NCBI RefSeq assembly: GCF_003086295.3
Contig: NC_092054.1
Span: 59,249,546-59,313,545 of the forward strand
Direction: 5' to 3'
Source: Arachis hypogaea
Lineage: Eukaryota; Streptophyta; Magnoliopsida; Fabales; Fabaceae
DNA: 64,000 nt
Notes under the pieces: generated by a model
Database searches by the model: none
What the model was told of the DNA's origin: nothing
The model's input: only the letters and a program-made list of their open reading frames with translations
Program-made: the position numbers and the translations under genes
In this document: in pieces, positions 46,703 through 57,157 of the stretch
Numbering within the stretch: the stretch's first letter is position 1
Layout: every line of letters starts with the position of its first letter

Positions 46703-47098
46703 GCATGGGGAGGAGATTTTGTTTCCGAATTCAAATTTTTTTTCAAATTTTCATGTTTAACTCATAATTTTCTGCATAAACATGTTTCAAACTTTCATTA
46801 TTCACCCTCAATTTTCAAAAATTCAACAATTCTCTAAATCTCTTTTCAATTTTCTTTCAAATCCTTCCCAAATCTTCTTCAAAAACTGAAGTATCTTTTC
46901 AATTTCTTTCAAATCTTTTTAAACCCATCATATCATCTCTTATTTCTTAGATGCATAACCAAATTATTAGATTTAAACTCTTTATATCTTTTTCAATTGA
47001 AAATCTCATCTTTTTCATATCATGATTTTATTTTCTTCCACCAATCATATTTCTATGGCATATCTCTTTCAAAATTTTTGAAATCCCTCCCCTCCTCT

Positions 47099-47107
47099 TA
47101 TAAATAC
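47099..47107 (+). promoter_or_regulatory. Possible TATA box before the extra ORF
   Basis: TATAAATAC about 150 bases before ATG 47251. The spacing would suit a separate promoter for this ORF. No other evidence. Confidence 0.35.
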
Positions 47108-47250
47108 ACATTCGGCCATCCCCTCCTCTCTACCATTCGAATTTGCCTCTTCTCCTCTCTCTCCCCTTTCCTTTCTTTTGCTTGAGGGCAAGCAAACCTC
47201 TAAGTTTGGTGTGTTTTTCCGTGATCACTGAGCTAAGACTCATCAAGATC

Positions 47251-48270
47251 ATGGCACCTAAGGGAAAACAAACCAAATCAAGAGGCAAGAAAGAGAATAC
47301 TCCAAAGAGTCTTTGGAATCAAGAGAGGTTCCTAACCAAAGAACATGTAGACCATTACCACAAAATAATGGGTCTGAGGTCAGTGATCGCGGAAGTTAAA
47401 TTCAATCTGAAAGAAGATGAATATCTGGAGATCCAAGAGCAAATTCGAAACAGAGGATGGGAAATTCTAGCTAATCCTGAAACAAAGGTTGGAAGAAACA
47501 TGGTTTCGGAATTCTACTCAAATTTGTGGCTAACAGATAACCAGAGAATAACTGGAACCGCCTTTCATACCTACCGAACCATGGTCAGAGGGAGGCTTAT
47601 TTACTCCCATCTGGACAAAATAAGAGAGGTCTTCAAACTGCCTCAACTACAAGATGATCCAAATTCCTTTAATAGGAGAATGGTGAGAGTAGATAAGGGG
47701 TTGGATCAAGTTCTAGAGGACATATGCCTCCCTGGAACTAAGTGGATAACCAATTTAAAAGGCGTCCCAAACCAACTCAAAAGGGGAGATCTCAAACCAG
47801 TTGCAAGAGGTAGGTTGGACTTTATTGGGCGTTCTATATTACCCACTAGCAACTGCTCTGAGGTCACTGTCAAAAGAGCAGTGATGATTCATTGCATTAT
47901 GCTTGGAAAAGAAGTGGAGATTCATCATCTGATTTCTTGTGAGATTTACACAATTGCAAACAAGAACTCCACTGAAGCCAAACTGGCCTACCCAAGCTTA
48001 ATTTCTCTGCTATGTAAAGATGCTGGGGTGAGGATGGGAGTAGATGAATTCATCCCAATCGAACACCCAATCACCAAGAAGTCAATGGAAGGACAAGTGC
48101 AAGACAACTCCATAAAAAGGAGAGCACAGGAGTTCCTCCGAGAAATTCCTGAAATTGACTACTGGACCCGCCTAGAAGCATCTGTTACCAAGCTGCAAGA
48201 AGCTCTGGAACAACTTAAGGAAGAACAGCATAATCAAAACTGCCTGCTCTGCAAACTGCTGAAGGAATAG
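47251..48270 (+). CDS. Extra ORF of element H (C-terminal end lost to nonsense codons)
   Basis: ATG at 47251 (MAPKGKQTK; J starts MAPKARETS) gives 339 residues. An upstream in-frame extension exists, but this ATG matches the start in J. Conserved blocks: IRNRGWEILANP, RTMVRGRLIYSHL, RGDLKPVARGRLDFIGRSIL, HPITKKSMEG. The frame ends at TAG 48268. It would continue about 45 codons to TAA at 48388 apart from a second TAG near 48292, and that stretch matches the C-terminus of J (RGREL near RGRDIEELK), so the end was probably lost. No signal peptide or membrane segment. Function unknown. Confidence 0.7.
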   Translation: MAPKGKQTKSRGKKENTPKSLWNQERFLTKEHVDHYHKIMGLRSVIAEVKFNLKEDEYLEIQEQIRNRGWEILANPETKVGRNMVSEFYSNLWLTDNQRITGTAFHTYRTMVRGRLIYSHLDKIREVFKLPQLQDDPNSFNRRMVRVDKGLDQVLEDICLPGTKWITNLKGVPNQLKRGDLKPVARGRLDFIGRSILPTSNCSEVTVKRAVMIHCIMLGKEVEIHHLISCEIYTIANKNSTEAKLAYPSLISLLCKDAGVRMGVDEFIPIEHPITKKSMEGQVQDNSIKRRAQEFLREIPEIDYWTRLEASVTKLQEALEQLKEEQHNQNCLLCKLLKE

Positions 48271-49306
48271 GAGAAGCAAGGGCGTGAGCTATAGGAGCTG
48301 AAGCGCCAGAAGCTCTCCCTGAAGGACCAAGCACCCCACAGATTGAGGGAGCATCCACTTCTCAAAATCAAGGTTGTTGAGACCTAACTCTGTGATAACC
48401 TTTATTATCAAGAGTCTATTTTAAGAGTCATTTATTTTTCTATTTTTTTTTTACTTTTCTGTCTTCTATTATTATTAGTTTGCTCTTATATTTATTTTTG
48501 AGTCTTATTGTCATTCCATGATTAATAAAATTTAAAGTTTATATCTTAAAGCTATGAATGTCCTATGAATCCATCACCTTTCTTAAATAAAAAGTGTTTT
48601 TAATTGAAAAAGAAAAAGAAGAGAGTATGATATGCAAAAAAAAAAAGAGAAGAAAAAGAAAGAAAAAACAAGCAGAAGAAGCCAATAGCCCTTTAAACCA
48701 AAAGGCAAGGATAATAAAAAGGATCCAAGGCTTTGAGCATCAGTGGATAGGAGGGCCCACAGGAATAAAATCCTGGCCTAAGCGGCTAAACCAAGCTGTC
48801 CCTAACCATGTGCTTGTGGCGTCAAGGTGTCAAGTGAAAACTTGAGACTGAGCGGTTAAAGTCGTGGTCCAAAGCAAAAAGGAGTGTACTTAAGAGCTCT
48901 GGACACCTCTAATTGGGGACTCTAGCAAAGCTGAGTCACAATCTGAAAAGGTTCACCCAGTTATGTGTCTGTAGCATTTATGTATCCGGTGGTAATACTG
49001 GAAAACAAAATGCTTTGGGTCACGACCAAGACTCATAAAGTAGCTATGTTCAAGAATCAACACACTTAACTAGGAGAATCAATAACACTATCTGAATTCT
49101 GAGTTCCTATAGATGCCAATCATTCTGAACTTCAAAGGAAAAAGTGAGATGCCAAAACTGTTCAGAAGCAAAAAGCTAATAGCCCCGCTCATCTAATTAA
49201 GACTGATCTTCATAGATGTTTTTTGAATTCATTGTATATTCTCTTCTTTTTATCCTATTTGATTTTCAGTTTCTTGGGGACAAGCAACAATTTAAGTTTG
49301 GTGTTG
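48271..49306 (+). other. Non-coding tail of element H
   Basis: T-rich and A-rich stretches, a block with GGTGTCAAGTGAAAACTTGAG, and just before the 3' LTR GACAAGCAACAATTTAAG followed by TTTGGTGTTG, the likely polypurine-type primer region of this family. Short ORFs have no support. Confidence 0.5.
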
Positions 49307-51074
49307 TGATGAGCGGATAATTTATACGCTTTTTGGCATTATTTTTAGTATTTTTCAATAGATTTTAGTTAGTTTTTATTATATTTTTATTAGTTTTTAT
49401 TTAAAATTCACTTTTCTGGACTTTACTTTGAGTTTGTATGTTTTTCTGTGATTTCAAATATTTTCTGGCTGAAATTAAGGGACCTGAGCAAAAATCTGAT
49501 TCAGAGGCTGAAAAAGGACTGCAGATGCTGTTAGATTCTGACCTCCCTGCACTCAAAGTGGATTTTCTAGAGCTACAGAAGCCAAATTAGCGCGCTCTTA
49601 ATTGCGTTGTAAAGTAGACATTCTGGGCTTTCCAGCAATATATAATAGTCTATACTTTGCTCAAGATTTGATGGCCCAAACTGGCGTTCCAAGTCAGCTT
49701 AAGAATTCTGGCGTTTAACGCCAAAACTGGCATAAAAGCTGGAGTTAAACGCCCAAACTGGCACAAAAACTAGCGTTTAACACCAAGAAAAGTCTCTACA
49801 CATGAAAGCTTCAATGCTCAGCCCAATCACACACCAAGTGTGCTCTGAAAGTGGATTTTTTACACTAAACACCCTAGCTTACTCATTTTCTGTAACCCTA
49901 GGTCACTAGTTTACTATAAAAACTACTTTTAGTAATTCATCTTGTACCTCATGATACTTTACACATTTCATATTGTATTCTCTATGGCATGAGTCTCTAA
50001 ACCCCATGGTTGGGGATGAGGAGCTCTGCTGTGTTTTGATGAATTAATGCAGTTACTACTATTTTCCATTCTATCATGCTTGCTTCTATTCTTAGATATT
50101 CATTCGCACTTCAACCTGATGAATGTGATGATCCGTGACACTCATCATCATTCTCACCTATGAACGCGTGCCTGACAACCACCTCCGTTCTATCTTAGAT
50201 TGAATGAATATCTCTTAGAAACTATACTTCGGTTATCAATTTATTTAGGGGTTTGTTACTTGTGACAACCAAAACGTTTGTATGAAAGGACTTTTGTTGG
50301 TTTAGAAACTATACTTTCAACGAGGATTTATCCGCAAATTTCTAGACCACGCAAAAGTTTCTCTCATCAGTGACACTCATCATCATTCTCACCTATGAAC
50401 ACGTGCCTGACAACCACCTCCGTTCTATCTTAGATTGAATGAATATCTCTTAGCCTCATGATTCAGATCAGAGTCTTCGTGGTATAAGCTAGAATTATTG
50501 GCGGCCATTCCTGAGATCCGGAACGTCTAAACCTTGTCTGTGGTATTCGGAGTAGGATATGGGAAGGGATGATTGTGACGAGCTTCAAACTCGCGAGTGT
50601 TGGGCGTAGTGACAGACGCAAAAGGATCAATGGATCCTATTCCGACATGATCGAGAACCGACAGATGATTAGCCGTGCGGTGACAGCGCATTTGGAACAT
50701 TTTCACTGAGAGGACGGGAAGTAGCCATTGACAACAGTGATGCCCAACATAAAGCTTGCCATGGAAGGAGCCTTGCGTGCATGAAGAAGAAGACAGTAGG
50801 AAAGCAGAGATTCAGAAGACAAAGCATCTCCAAAACCTCAACATGTTCTTCATTACTGCATAACAAGTATTTATTTCATGTTCTTTTACTTTTTACAATT
50901 AAATCTGAGAATTATTGATATCCTGACTAAGAGTTACAAGATAACCATAGCTTGCTTCAAGCCGACAATCTCCGTGGGATCGACCCTTACTCATGTAAGG
51001 TATTACTTGGACGACCCAGTGCACTTGCTGGTTAGTTGTGCGGAATTGCAAAAGTGTGATTGTGATTTCGTGCA
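49307..51074 (+). repeat. 3' LTR of element H with a captured piece of solo LTR I
   Basis: Starts TGATGAGCGGATAATTTA, ends TTTCGTGCA. At 50221 the LTR text (ATATCTCTTAG) jumps to AAACTATACTT and then to about 146 bases of the right end of solo LTR I (to 50371). The stretch GTGACACTCATCATCATTC... then appears a second time. From about 50226 to the end it matches the 5' LTR with only three differences in about 855 bases. ORFs duplicated between the two LTRs are LTR noise. Confidence 0.85.
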
Positions 51075-51112
51075 CCGGGTTTTTTAATGAGGTACCAAGC
51101 CAAGATTCATGA
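51075..51112 (+). pseudogene. End of the integrase of element F after element H
   Basis: The text right of H continues F. Depending on frame it closes at TAA 51085-51087 or TGA 51110-51112, within a few codons. The missing TSD makes the original frame uncertain. Confidence 0.4.
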
Positions 51113-52439
51113 AATACCTAACTTATAGGAGTAAAACTCCCACGTGTATATATTTGCATATTTTTCATTTCGAAATAAAGTTTTTCAAGATTTTCTACAA
51201 ATCCTTTATCAAGACGCATTAATCTGAAACGCAAAAAATTCATCGCCCGATTACAAAGCTACAGATCGGCAGAAAGTGAAAGTTAAATTCACTGCACGAT
51301 CACGATAAAGACCAACAAAGATGAAAACCAAATTCCTCAGAAGGTCGACCAACGGGGATCAAACCCAATTTCTACGAAATCGGCAAAGATAAAAAAGTGA
51401 CAAAAACAGAAATAATGCAAGAAGTTATCGAAAGTGATCCATAGAAAGGACCTGACGAGGTCTTAATAAAAATGGGTTGCTAAAAATAACTTAAAGACAG
51501 GCCGACATATAGAAGTCGGACCAGTCGATCACAATAACCAAAGTTATAAAAAGTAAATCCCTGGAAAGAGGCCTGGCCAGCCCTAAAAAAAGAGGATTAC
51601 TAGAAATAACTTAGAAGGGACCGACGTAAAGAAGTCGGCCCAAAGACAAAAAGTTATAAAAAGTAATCCCTAAAAGAGACCTAACAAAGGTCCAAAAAAG
51701 AGGATTACTAGAAATAACTTAGAAGGGACCGACGTAAAGAAGTCGGCCCAAAACCAAAAAGTTATAAAAAGTAATCCCTAAAAGAGACCTGACAAAGGTC
51801 CAAAAAAGAGGATTACCAGAAATAACTTAGAAGGGACCGACATGATGAAATCGGCCTCCCACAAGACAAAGTTTTAAAAGTAATCCACAAAAAAGATCTG
51901 ACAAAAAGATCCAAAATGGATTACTAGAGATAACTTAGAAGGGACCGACATGATAAAGTCAGCCCGACCAAGATGCCAAAAATTAAAGGTAAATCCATGG
52001 AAGAGACCTAACAAAGGTCCAAACATAATGGATTACTACAAATAATTTCAGGCCGAGATGAAGAAATCGGCTAATAAAAGGCATACAAGTTGGACCCAGA
52101 AATCCACGACCTCAAGAGAATCAAGCTACAAGTATGAAAGTATGACGGTAATCAAAAGAGGTCGGACGACAAAGCTCCAACACTCCCAAGAACCTAAAAG
52201 GTGTCAGATAGGTGTAGACAAACATATCACTCAAGAAACAAGGTTATAATAATAACAGGACTCGAGAGGCCACCTGAAGTCAACCCCAAAGAGCCTGAAA
52301 AGCTACCTTTGTTTTTCCAAAAATAAAGTTGCTAACAGAGAAGCAACTAAAGAATCCAACAGTTAGAAACCACAAACTACAAAATATAAAAAGTTCAAAG
52401 CCCACAAGCCAGGCTATACACAAAAACACCAAGAAATAA
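51113..52439 (+). other. Non-coding 3' region of element F
   Basis: Lies between integrase and the antisense gene and contains the tandem array at 51436-52080. No ORF is credible. Confidence 0.6.
51436..52080 (+). repeat. Tandem array of about 108-bp units in element F
   Basis: Six units whose marker GTAATCC (or GTGATCC, GTAAATCC) starts at 51436, 51553, 51663, 51771, 51880 and 51989, giving periods of 117, 110, 108, 109 and 109. Each unit has GAGACCTRAC, GGATTACTAGAAATAACTTA and GGGACCGAC..AAGTCGG. Neighbouring inner units are nearly identical. Confidence 0.9.
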
Positions 52440-54380
52440 TCATTGAGGATCCAAAGATTTCTCAGTTGCAGCATCACGGGGTGAAGGAGGGCGAGTCTGA
52501 AGAGGCACCGCATCTACCGTCCCATCATCCCGGTTCAAGATCTGACAATCAGGATCCGACTCGGGATGACCACCTGCATGAGTTGAAGAAGTTGGCGCAA
52601 CGGAGACTTTGGCAGAAGGCACAAGAGGAGGGTCGACATCATCATCATCAAGGTCATCAGGGACGATCTTACCATCTTTTACGATGTTATCCAAGCTAAA
52701 GAGAGTAAGGTCAAGCTCGGGAGCAAGAACTCGAACTTGATCCTTCAAGTTCTCATAAGCAGCATTTACACTGCCTACAAGATGACCCTGGAGCTCGGCG
52801 TAATCAGCTCGGGCAGACTCCAAATCCTCCCTAAGACCCATCATCTCCCTGTAGGTCGTGACATAACTCTCCTTGTGCTTCAAAGCCATATCTTCAGACA
52901 ACTTGGCAGAAGCCGCCAAAGCAATAGCCCGAGTCTTCTCCCCCTCCAACTCTTTCTCCAACTTGGCCACTTTCACCTCGAGCTCTTCCTTCAAACCCTT
53001 CATCCGGTCGAACTCCAACTTAGCCTCCTCCATAAAGGCCTTTGTAGCATGAATGGGAAGATCCTGGGCAGTCCGATATAAAGCCGCCCCCATGTGTGCC
53101 ATCTTGATGCTGATCCAAGTAATAAAATTCAGATGGCGAAGAAGAGAAACATCGTCAGTAGGGATGGTACCATAAGGACCAATTTGCTGGTCCACAAACT
53201 CGACAGCATCAAAGTCAGGGGCATCAAGGTTAAAGGGCTCAGCTGTTTTCTATTTTTTCGGAGGAAGAGCGCTGGTAGGAGAAGAGGTAGCAGCAGAAGT
53301 CTATGGAGGATCGACCAAATGAACCCAAGGGGTAGGAATCATCCTCCTCGGCCCAGGAGAGCTCGGTACCGATGGCTTCGGCAAAGCATGAGAAGATCCT
53401 TCCCCAGCCACCTTGGCCGAGATGTTTAGGGCCGCAGTTGCCTTCCTCGCCTTTTTAAAGGCCTTCATGGAATCATTGTTTTTAACCATCTCTGAAAAAA
53501 CACAACAAAAACCCAGTTACAAATTGGAAGAAAAAGAACAAGCTCGACAAAATAAAATAAAACGAAAACAAATAAGTCAACCATTACCCAGCTCAGCTCG
53601 GAGAAGCGAGAGATCCCCTAAAAACCTTTTAGTGTCAAGATAAGGAGGTTGTCCCCACTTCTCCTCCAACACGTTAACAAAGGCCTGTTCGACCTCGTCC
53701 AACATCTCCCACGAATACCTCGACACCACAACATTCTTTTGCCACTCTAAAGGAAAGGCAGGCTCATCATTCTCATCCAGAAAAAAGGGCCGAGCTCCTT
53801 CAACAGCTCGAACCTTAAAGAAATAATTCTTGAAGTCTCTAAAAGACTCATCATATATCAAAAATACTTTCTTTCCCTGGGCAGACCGAAAAGAAACCCA
53901 GGAAGCTTTCTTTTTGGCAGAAGTCCCGGGTTTGGTCAAACCAAAAAGGTAAAGAAAGAGAGTTTGAGAAGGCTTAACATCTAGTTCCTGACACAACAAC
54001 TAGAAAATGTTAACAAAACCCCATGAATTCGGATGAAGTTGGGATGGAGACACATTGCACGACCACAACAAATTGGTCTCAAAAGGAGTAAAAGGAAAGG
54101 TAATGTTCATTTGGCTGAAAAAATAGTTGTAGGCATAAAAGAAGGGACGTTCCCCCCGGACCGAAGTAGGGAAACATACCCTCTCATCAGAATCAGGTGC
54201 TACTAGCTCATAATTTTTCTCCTGCTCCCGATTACTACAAATCCTGTGATGTTTTCTCAGCTCTACACAGTACTCAGAATTTACCACAGAAACACACATC
54301 AACACGAGGGAGTCCAGCCAGTCCGACATGCCCTCAGGGACTCTGGAAGAGGTCTCGATAATATTTTTGCAAGACGACAT
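52440..54380 (-). pseudogene. Antisense spliced gene of element F
   Basis: Minus strand. Exon 1 starts at ATG 54380 and runs to 53588, with one in-frame TAG at 54000-54002. It holds VCFPTSVRGERPFFYAYNYF and DFKNYFFKVRAVEGARPFFL. A GT-AG intron of 96 bases (53587-53492) keeps the frame. Exon 2 starts with basic MVKNNDSMKAFKKARKA, has TAGs at 53301 and near 53253, then a long coiled coil (about 53060-52740, LEFDRMKGLKEELEVKV) and an acidic tail ending at 52440. It is homologous to the antisense gene of C and resembles the family called putative gypsy type transposon. Function unknown. Confidence 0.7.
53492..53587 (-). other. Intron of antisense gene, element F
   Basis: On the minus strand it starts GTAATGGTTGAC and ends GTGTTTTTTCAG. 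It is T-rich, 96 bases, phase 1, at the position equivalent to the intron in C. Confidence 0.7.
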
Positions 54381-55552
54381 GGGTCAACTAAAATTCTACA
54401 GTAAGAAAAAGGAAAAGGGGTTACTAATCAAACAGCTCAGGCAAGTCAAAGAGAGCAACTCGGGCATAAATGGATACAACTTGAACTAAAGCATATAAGT
54501 GTCAAGAAGTCAGACAAAGCAGCAAAAGGAAACCCCAGGACCCACACTAAAAATCCAGGGGCATCCTTTGGAGGCAATTATGGAACAAGGACTCAGGAAA
54601 ATCTACAAGCTTACATCTCTACACCTCCTAATAAGAAAATAACCCCTTTTTAAACAAAAAGTGACACTCTGAGAAGAAAGCCACAGAATTCAAAAAAGCC
54701 ATCAAAAGAAGCCATCTTTCAACAAAACTACTACGGAAGCTATCAACATTAAACATATCAAAATCACCAAAAGGCGCAATCTTTTTCCAAAGAATCAAAC
54801 AGTTTCATCATCCCAAAACTCCAAAAATGGTGACGCAAACTGAGGCAAATACAATTCTCAAAAGCCTAAAAAGCATCAACTATCAGGGAAAACACCAAGG
54901 GGCATACACAGGGCAAAGGAAAACATGCATCATAGTGACAATCAAGCATGACGATACAAAGGTTCAAGCTTTCCAACGAAAATTCAAGCAAGATTGAAAC
55001 TTCCACAAAAAATAAAACAAAGGAGAACGGTAAAAGAAGAAAGAAAGAAACATACCTGAAAAGAGGGAAGAGACAATGAATGCTGAGAAGATAAAGCAAT
55101 AGCGAGGCCGAAGATCGCCCTCCGAAAAGAACAAAACAGTCACCAACAATGCCACAAGAAGAAGCACGAAAGCGTAAAAGACGAGGAGTCCCAGGCAAAC
55201 CAGAAAATAGAAGGGCAAAAAATGGAGTTACAGTGAGCAAGAGAGGAGAAGAAATGGAAGCCAAATCCTCGAAAATGCTAAAGTTCAAATGATGAAAAGA
55301 GGGAAAAACGGGAACAAAAGAGAGGAATTAAGGGGTCATTAAAACCCTCGCACGTTCCCAAGACAGAAAGATGCACGTTTCAAAAGAATAAAAGGAATGC
55401 CTGTTTCAAAGAACAAAACGTTCCGCATCCAAAAGGACACTCTACAAAGAAGAAGTCGACAAAATGCTCGAGTTCGGCTTCACCAGAGAAGGATCGAAGT
55501 CCTAAAATTAGGACTCGACCTCAAAAGAAAGACCGAGCTTGAGCAGGGGCAC
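54381..55552 (+). other. Region between antisense gene start and 3' LTR of F
   Basis: A-rich, non-coding on the plus strand; it would hold the promoter of the antisense gene. The minus-strand ORF at 54866-55288 is hydrophobic low complexity from a T-rich strand and unlikely to be real. The LTR is preceded by GAGCAGGGGCAC, a possible polypurine primer tract. Confidence 0.5.
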
Positions 55553-56074
55553 TGTTCATATCCTGGGTCGAGCTGTTCGACCCGGGATGTTTAGCGACAA
55601 GTCGACCAATCTCTTCAGGTCAGACTACCCGACCTCTTCCCCAAAAGCTCAGCCAAATCACTACAGAGGCCCAAGAAGGCCCAAATGAAGGGGCACAGCC
55701 CAATCTAAACGGCAGTTAAAGCCTAGAAAGATAAGGGCGGCTCCCCAGAAGATAAGATGACTTCACCAAAAGATAAGATAACTTATCCTATCTAGAAAGG
55801 TCACTCCACACTATTATAAATACACTGGAGTACCCAAGTATAACTCATACTCTGATTCTACTAAAAACCTGCTTAATACCCTTGCTAACTTAAGCATCGG
55901 AGTCCCTTGCAGGTACCACCACCCTTCGGTGACAAAGGATCAGCATCACCATCAAGTCCCACAAGTCGGACACGGTGGCTCCGGCCACCACCCACAAGTC
56001 AGACACATCAGCGCCGATCACCACAGCAGATCTCATCCGAGATCGACCTTCAGTTTCAGGTAACCCTCGGAACA
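55553..56074 (+). repeat. 3' LTR of element F
   Basis: Starts TGTTCATATCCTGGG, ends CGGAACA, 522 bases. TATA box at 55815-55822. TSD ATTGT follows (56075-56079). Confidence 0.9.
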
Positions 56075-56079
56075 ATTGT

Positions 56080-57157
56080 AATCTTTGAATTGTTTGATTC
56101 TTTATGTCCATTGTTTGATGTATATATGCATTTATGTAATTGAGGGCATCTTTTCATTAAGCTCACTTATCCCAAATAGCCTACTCTTTTATCTCCCTTT
56201 GTTAACCAACTTTGAGCCTATTTCAATCCTCTTTTGTTCTTAAAGTTAGCACATTACTAGCCTTGAAGTGAAAAACAATAAATATCCTTCATTTGGATCT
56301 TTGATTAGCTTAGGCTAGTGAGAGTGTATCATCTAAGTGTGGGGAAGTTTGGGAACTTTGGTTGAGGTAAAAGTGGATTTTTTCACTTTGTTGGAAATCT
56401 TGGGAATTGGGTACATACTCATGCATCAAATGCTTAAGCCATATGCATTGTCACTTTTGTATATATTTTGATTTGAAAAAAAAAAGAGAAAGAAAAGGGA
56501 CAAAATGCCCCAAAGTTTGAGAAATAAAAATGCATATGAGTTTTGATTAAAGAGAAAATGCATGAGTGTGTATAAAAAGTGAGAAATGGGTAGTTAGGTT
56601 TACTCTGAGTTGTATAGGTTGTTAAGTAGGTTAGGTGAGAGCTTAGGCTTGTCAAGGATTCAAATTTGAAGCTCACTTGACCACATATAACCCTACCTTT
56701 ACCTTAACCCCATTACAACCATTATAAGCCCTCATGATATTTATATGCATACATTGAATAAGTGTTGATTGTTAGACAAAAGACAAATCTTAGAAAACAT
56801 GATTAGATGAGAAATGAGTGAATTGACCTCATACACTTGAGTGATTAGAGCGGATACACATCTGGTGAAGGTTCAATTGCTCAATTACATGTTTTCACCT
56901 AGGCTTAATTACTTATCTTGCAAGTTGTTTATGCTTTTCAATAACTCTAATCAATTATGTATTTGACTTGGTTGAGATTGATTTAGTCCTTATGTTCATA
57001 TATGCTTTCTTGGAAATTAACTTATTTTGACTAAGTAGTTGCACTCATGTAGATAGATTGCATGTAGGTAGTTTACTTGCTTTGAATAAATGTAATACCC
57101 ATTGTTTCTTTCTTGAGTATAGCATGAGGACATGCTATTATTTTAAGTGTAGGGATG
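56080..57157 (+). other. Right internal region of element E, non-coding
   Basis: Continues E after F, matching D from about 63330 onwards (AATCTTT..TTTGATTCTTTAT). It contains TAAGTGTGGGGAAG at about 56334 and TTAAGTGTAGGGATG directly before the 3' LTR (57143-57157), the probable polypurine primer tract. Confidence 0.65.
57143..57157 (+). promoter_or_regulatory. Probable polypurine primer tract of element E
   Basis: TTAAGTGTAGGGATG abuts the 3' LTR start at 57158, where the plus-strand DNA primer is expected. Confidence 0.5.

Larger units (their letters stand above)
46296..47250 (+). other. Non-coding region between integrase and extra ORF of H
   Basis: Begins with a block containing GGGAGGCAACCCAGC, then the palindrome cluster (46500-46700), then a TTTCAAAT-rich stretch and TATAAATACAC at about 47099, a possible TATA box for the extra ORF. 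CTAAGTTTGGTGTG lies at 47200. Confidence 0.55.
38013..51074 (+). mobile_element. Element H: Athila-like Ty3/gypsy element nested in F
   Basis: 5' LTR 38013-41099 (enlarged by solo LTR I), PBS 41109, gag, protease, RT-RNase H, integrase, palindrome-rich non-coding region, extra ORF (47251-48270), non-coding tail and 3' LTR 49307-51074. RT words ([24 protein letters not shown]) and the extra ORF fit the Athila lineage. No clear TSD: GATTT on the left, CCGGG on the right. Lesions: stop in gag, frameshift before protease, deletion between protease and RT, stop between RNase H and integrase, one-base frameshift and a stop within integrase. Confidence 0.85.
30801..56074 (+). mobile_element. Element F: complete Tat-like Ty3/gypsy element nested in E
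   Basis: Both LTRs are present (30801-31317; 55553-56074) with TSD ATTGC/ATTGT. Between them: PBS, gag-protease-RT-RNase H-integrase in one frame, a 108-bp tandem array, and an antisense spliced gene. Two insertions split it: solo LTR G (36146-37690) and element H (38013-51074). Without them F is about 10.7 kb. The reading frame carries about ten nonsense codons and no frameshift up to element H. By my hand count the LTRs differ at about 24 of 517 positions plus one small indel. Confidence 0.9.

Noticed and set aside
40694..51087. Identical small ORFs at 40694-40891/50669-50866 and at 40903/50878
   Set aside because: These are the two LTRs of element H read in frame; their identity reflects LTR conversion, not a conserved protein.
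54866..55288. Hydrophobic minus-strand ORF of 140 codons upstream of the antisense gene of F
   Set aside because: Leu/Phe/Ser-rich composition follows from the A-rich plus strand; it is absent from the homologous element C region visible here.
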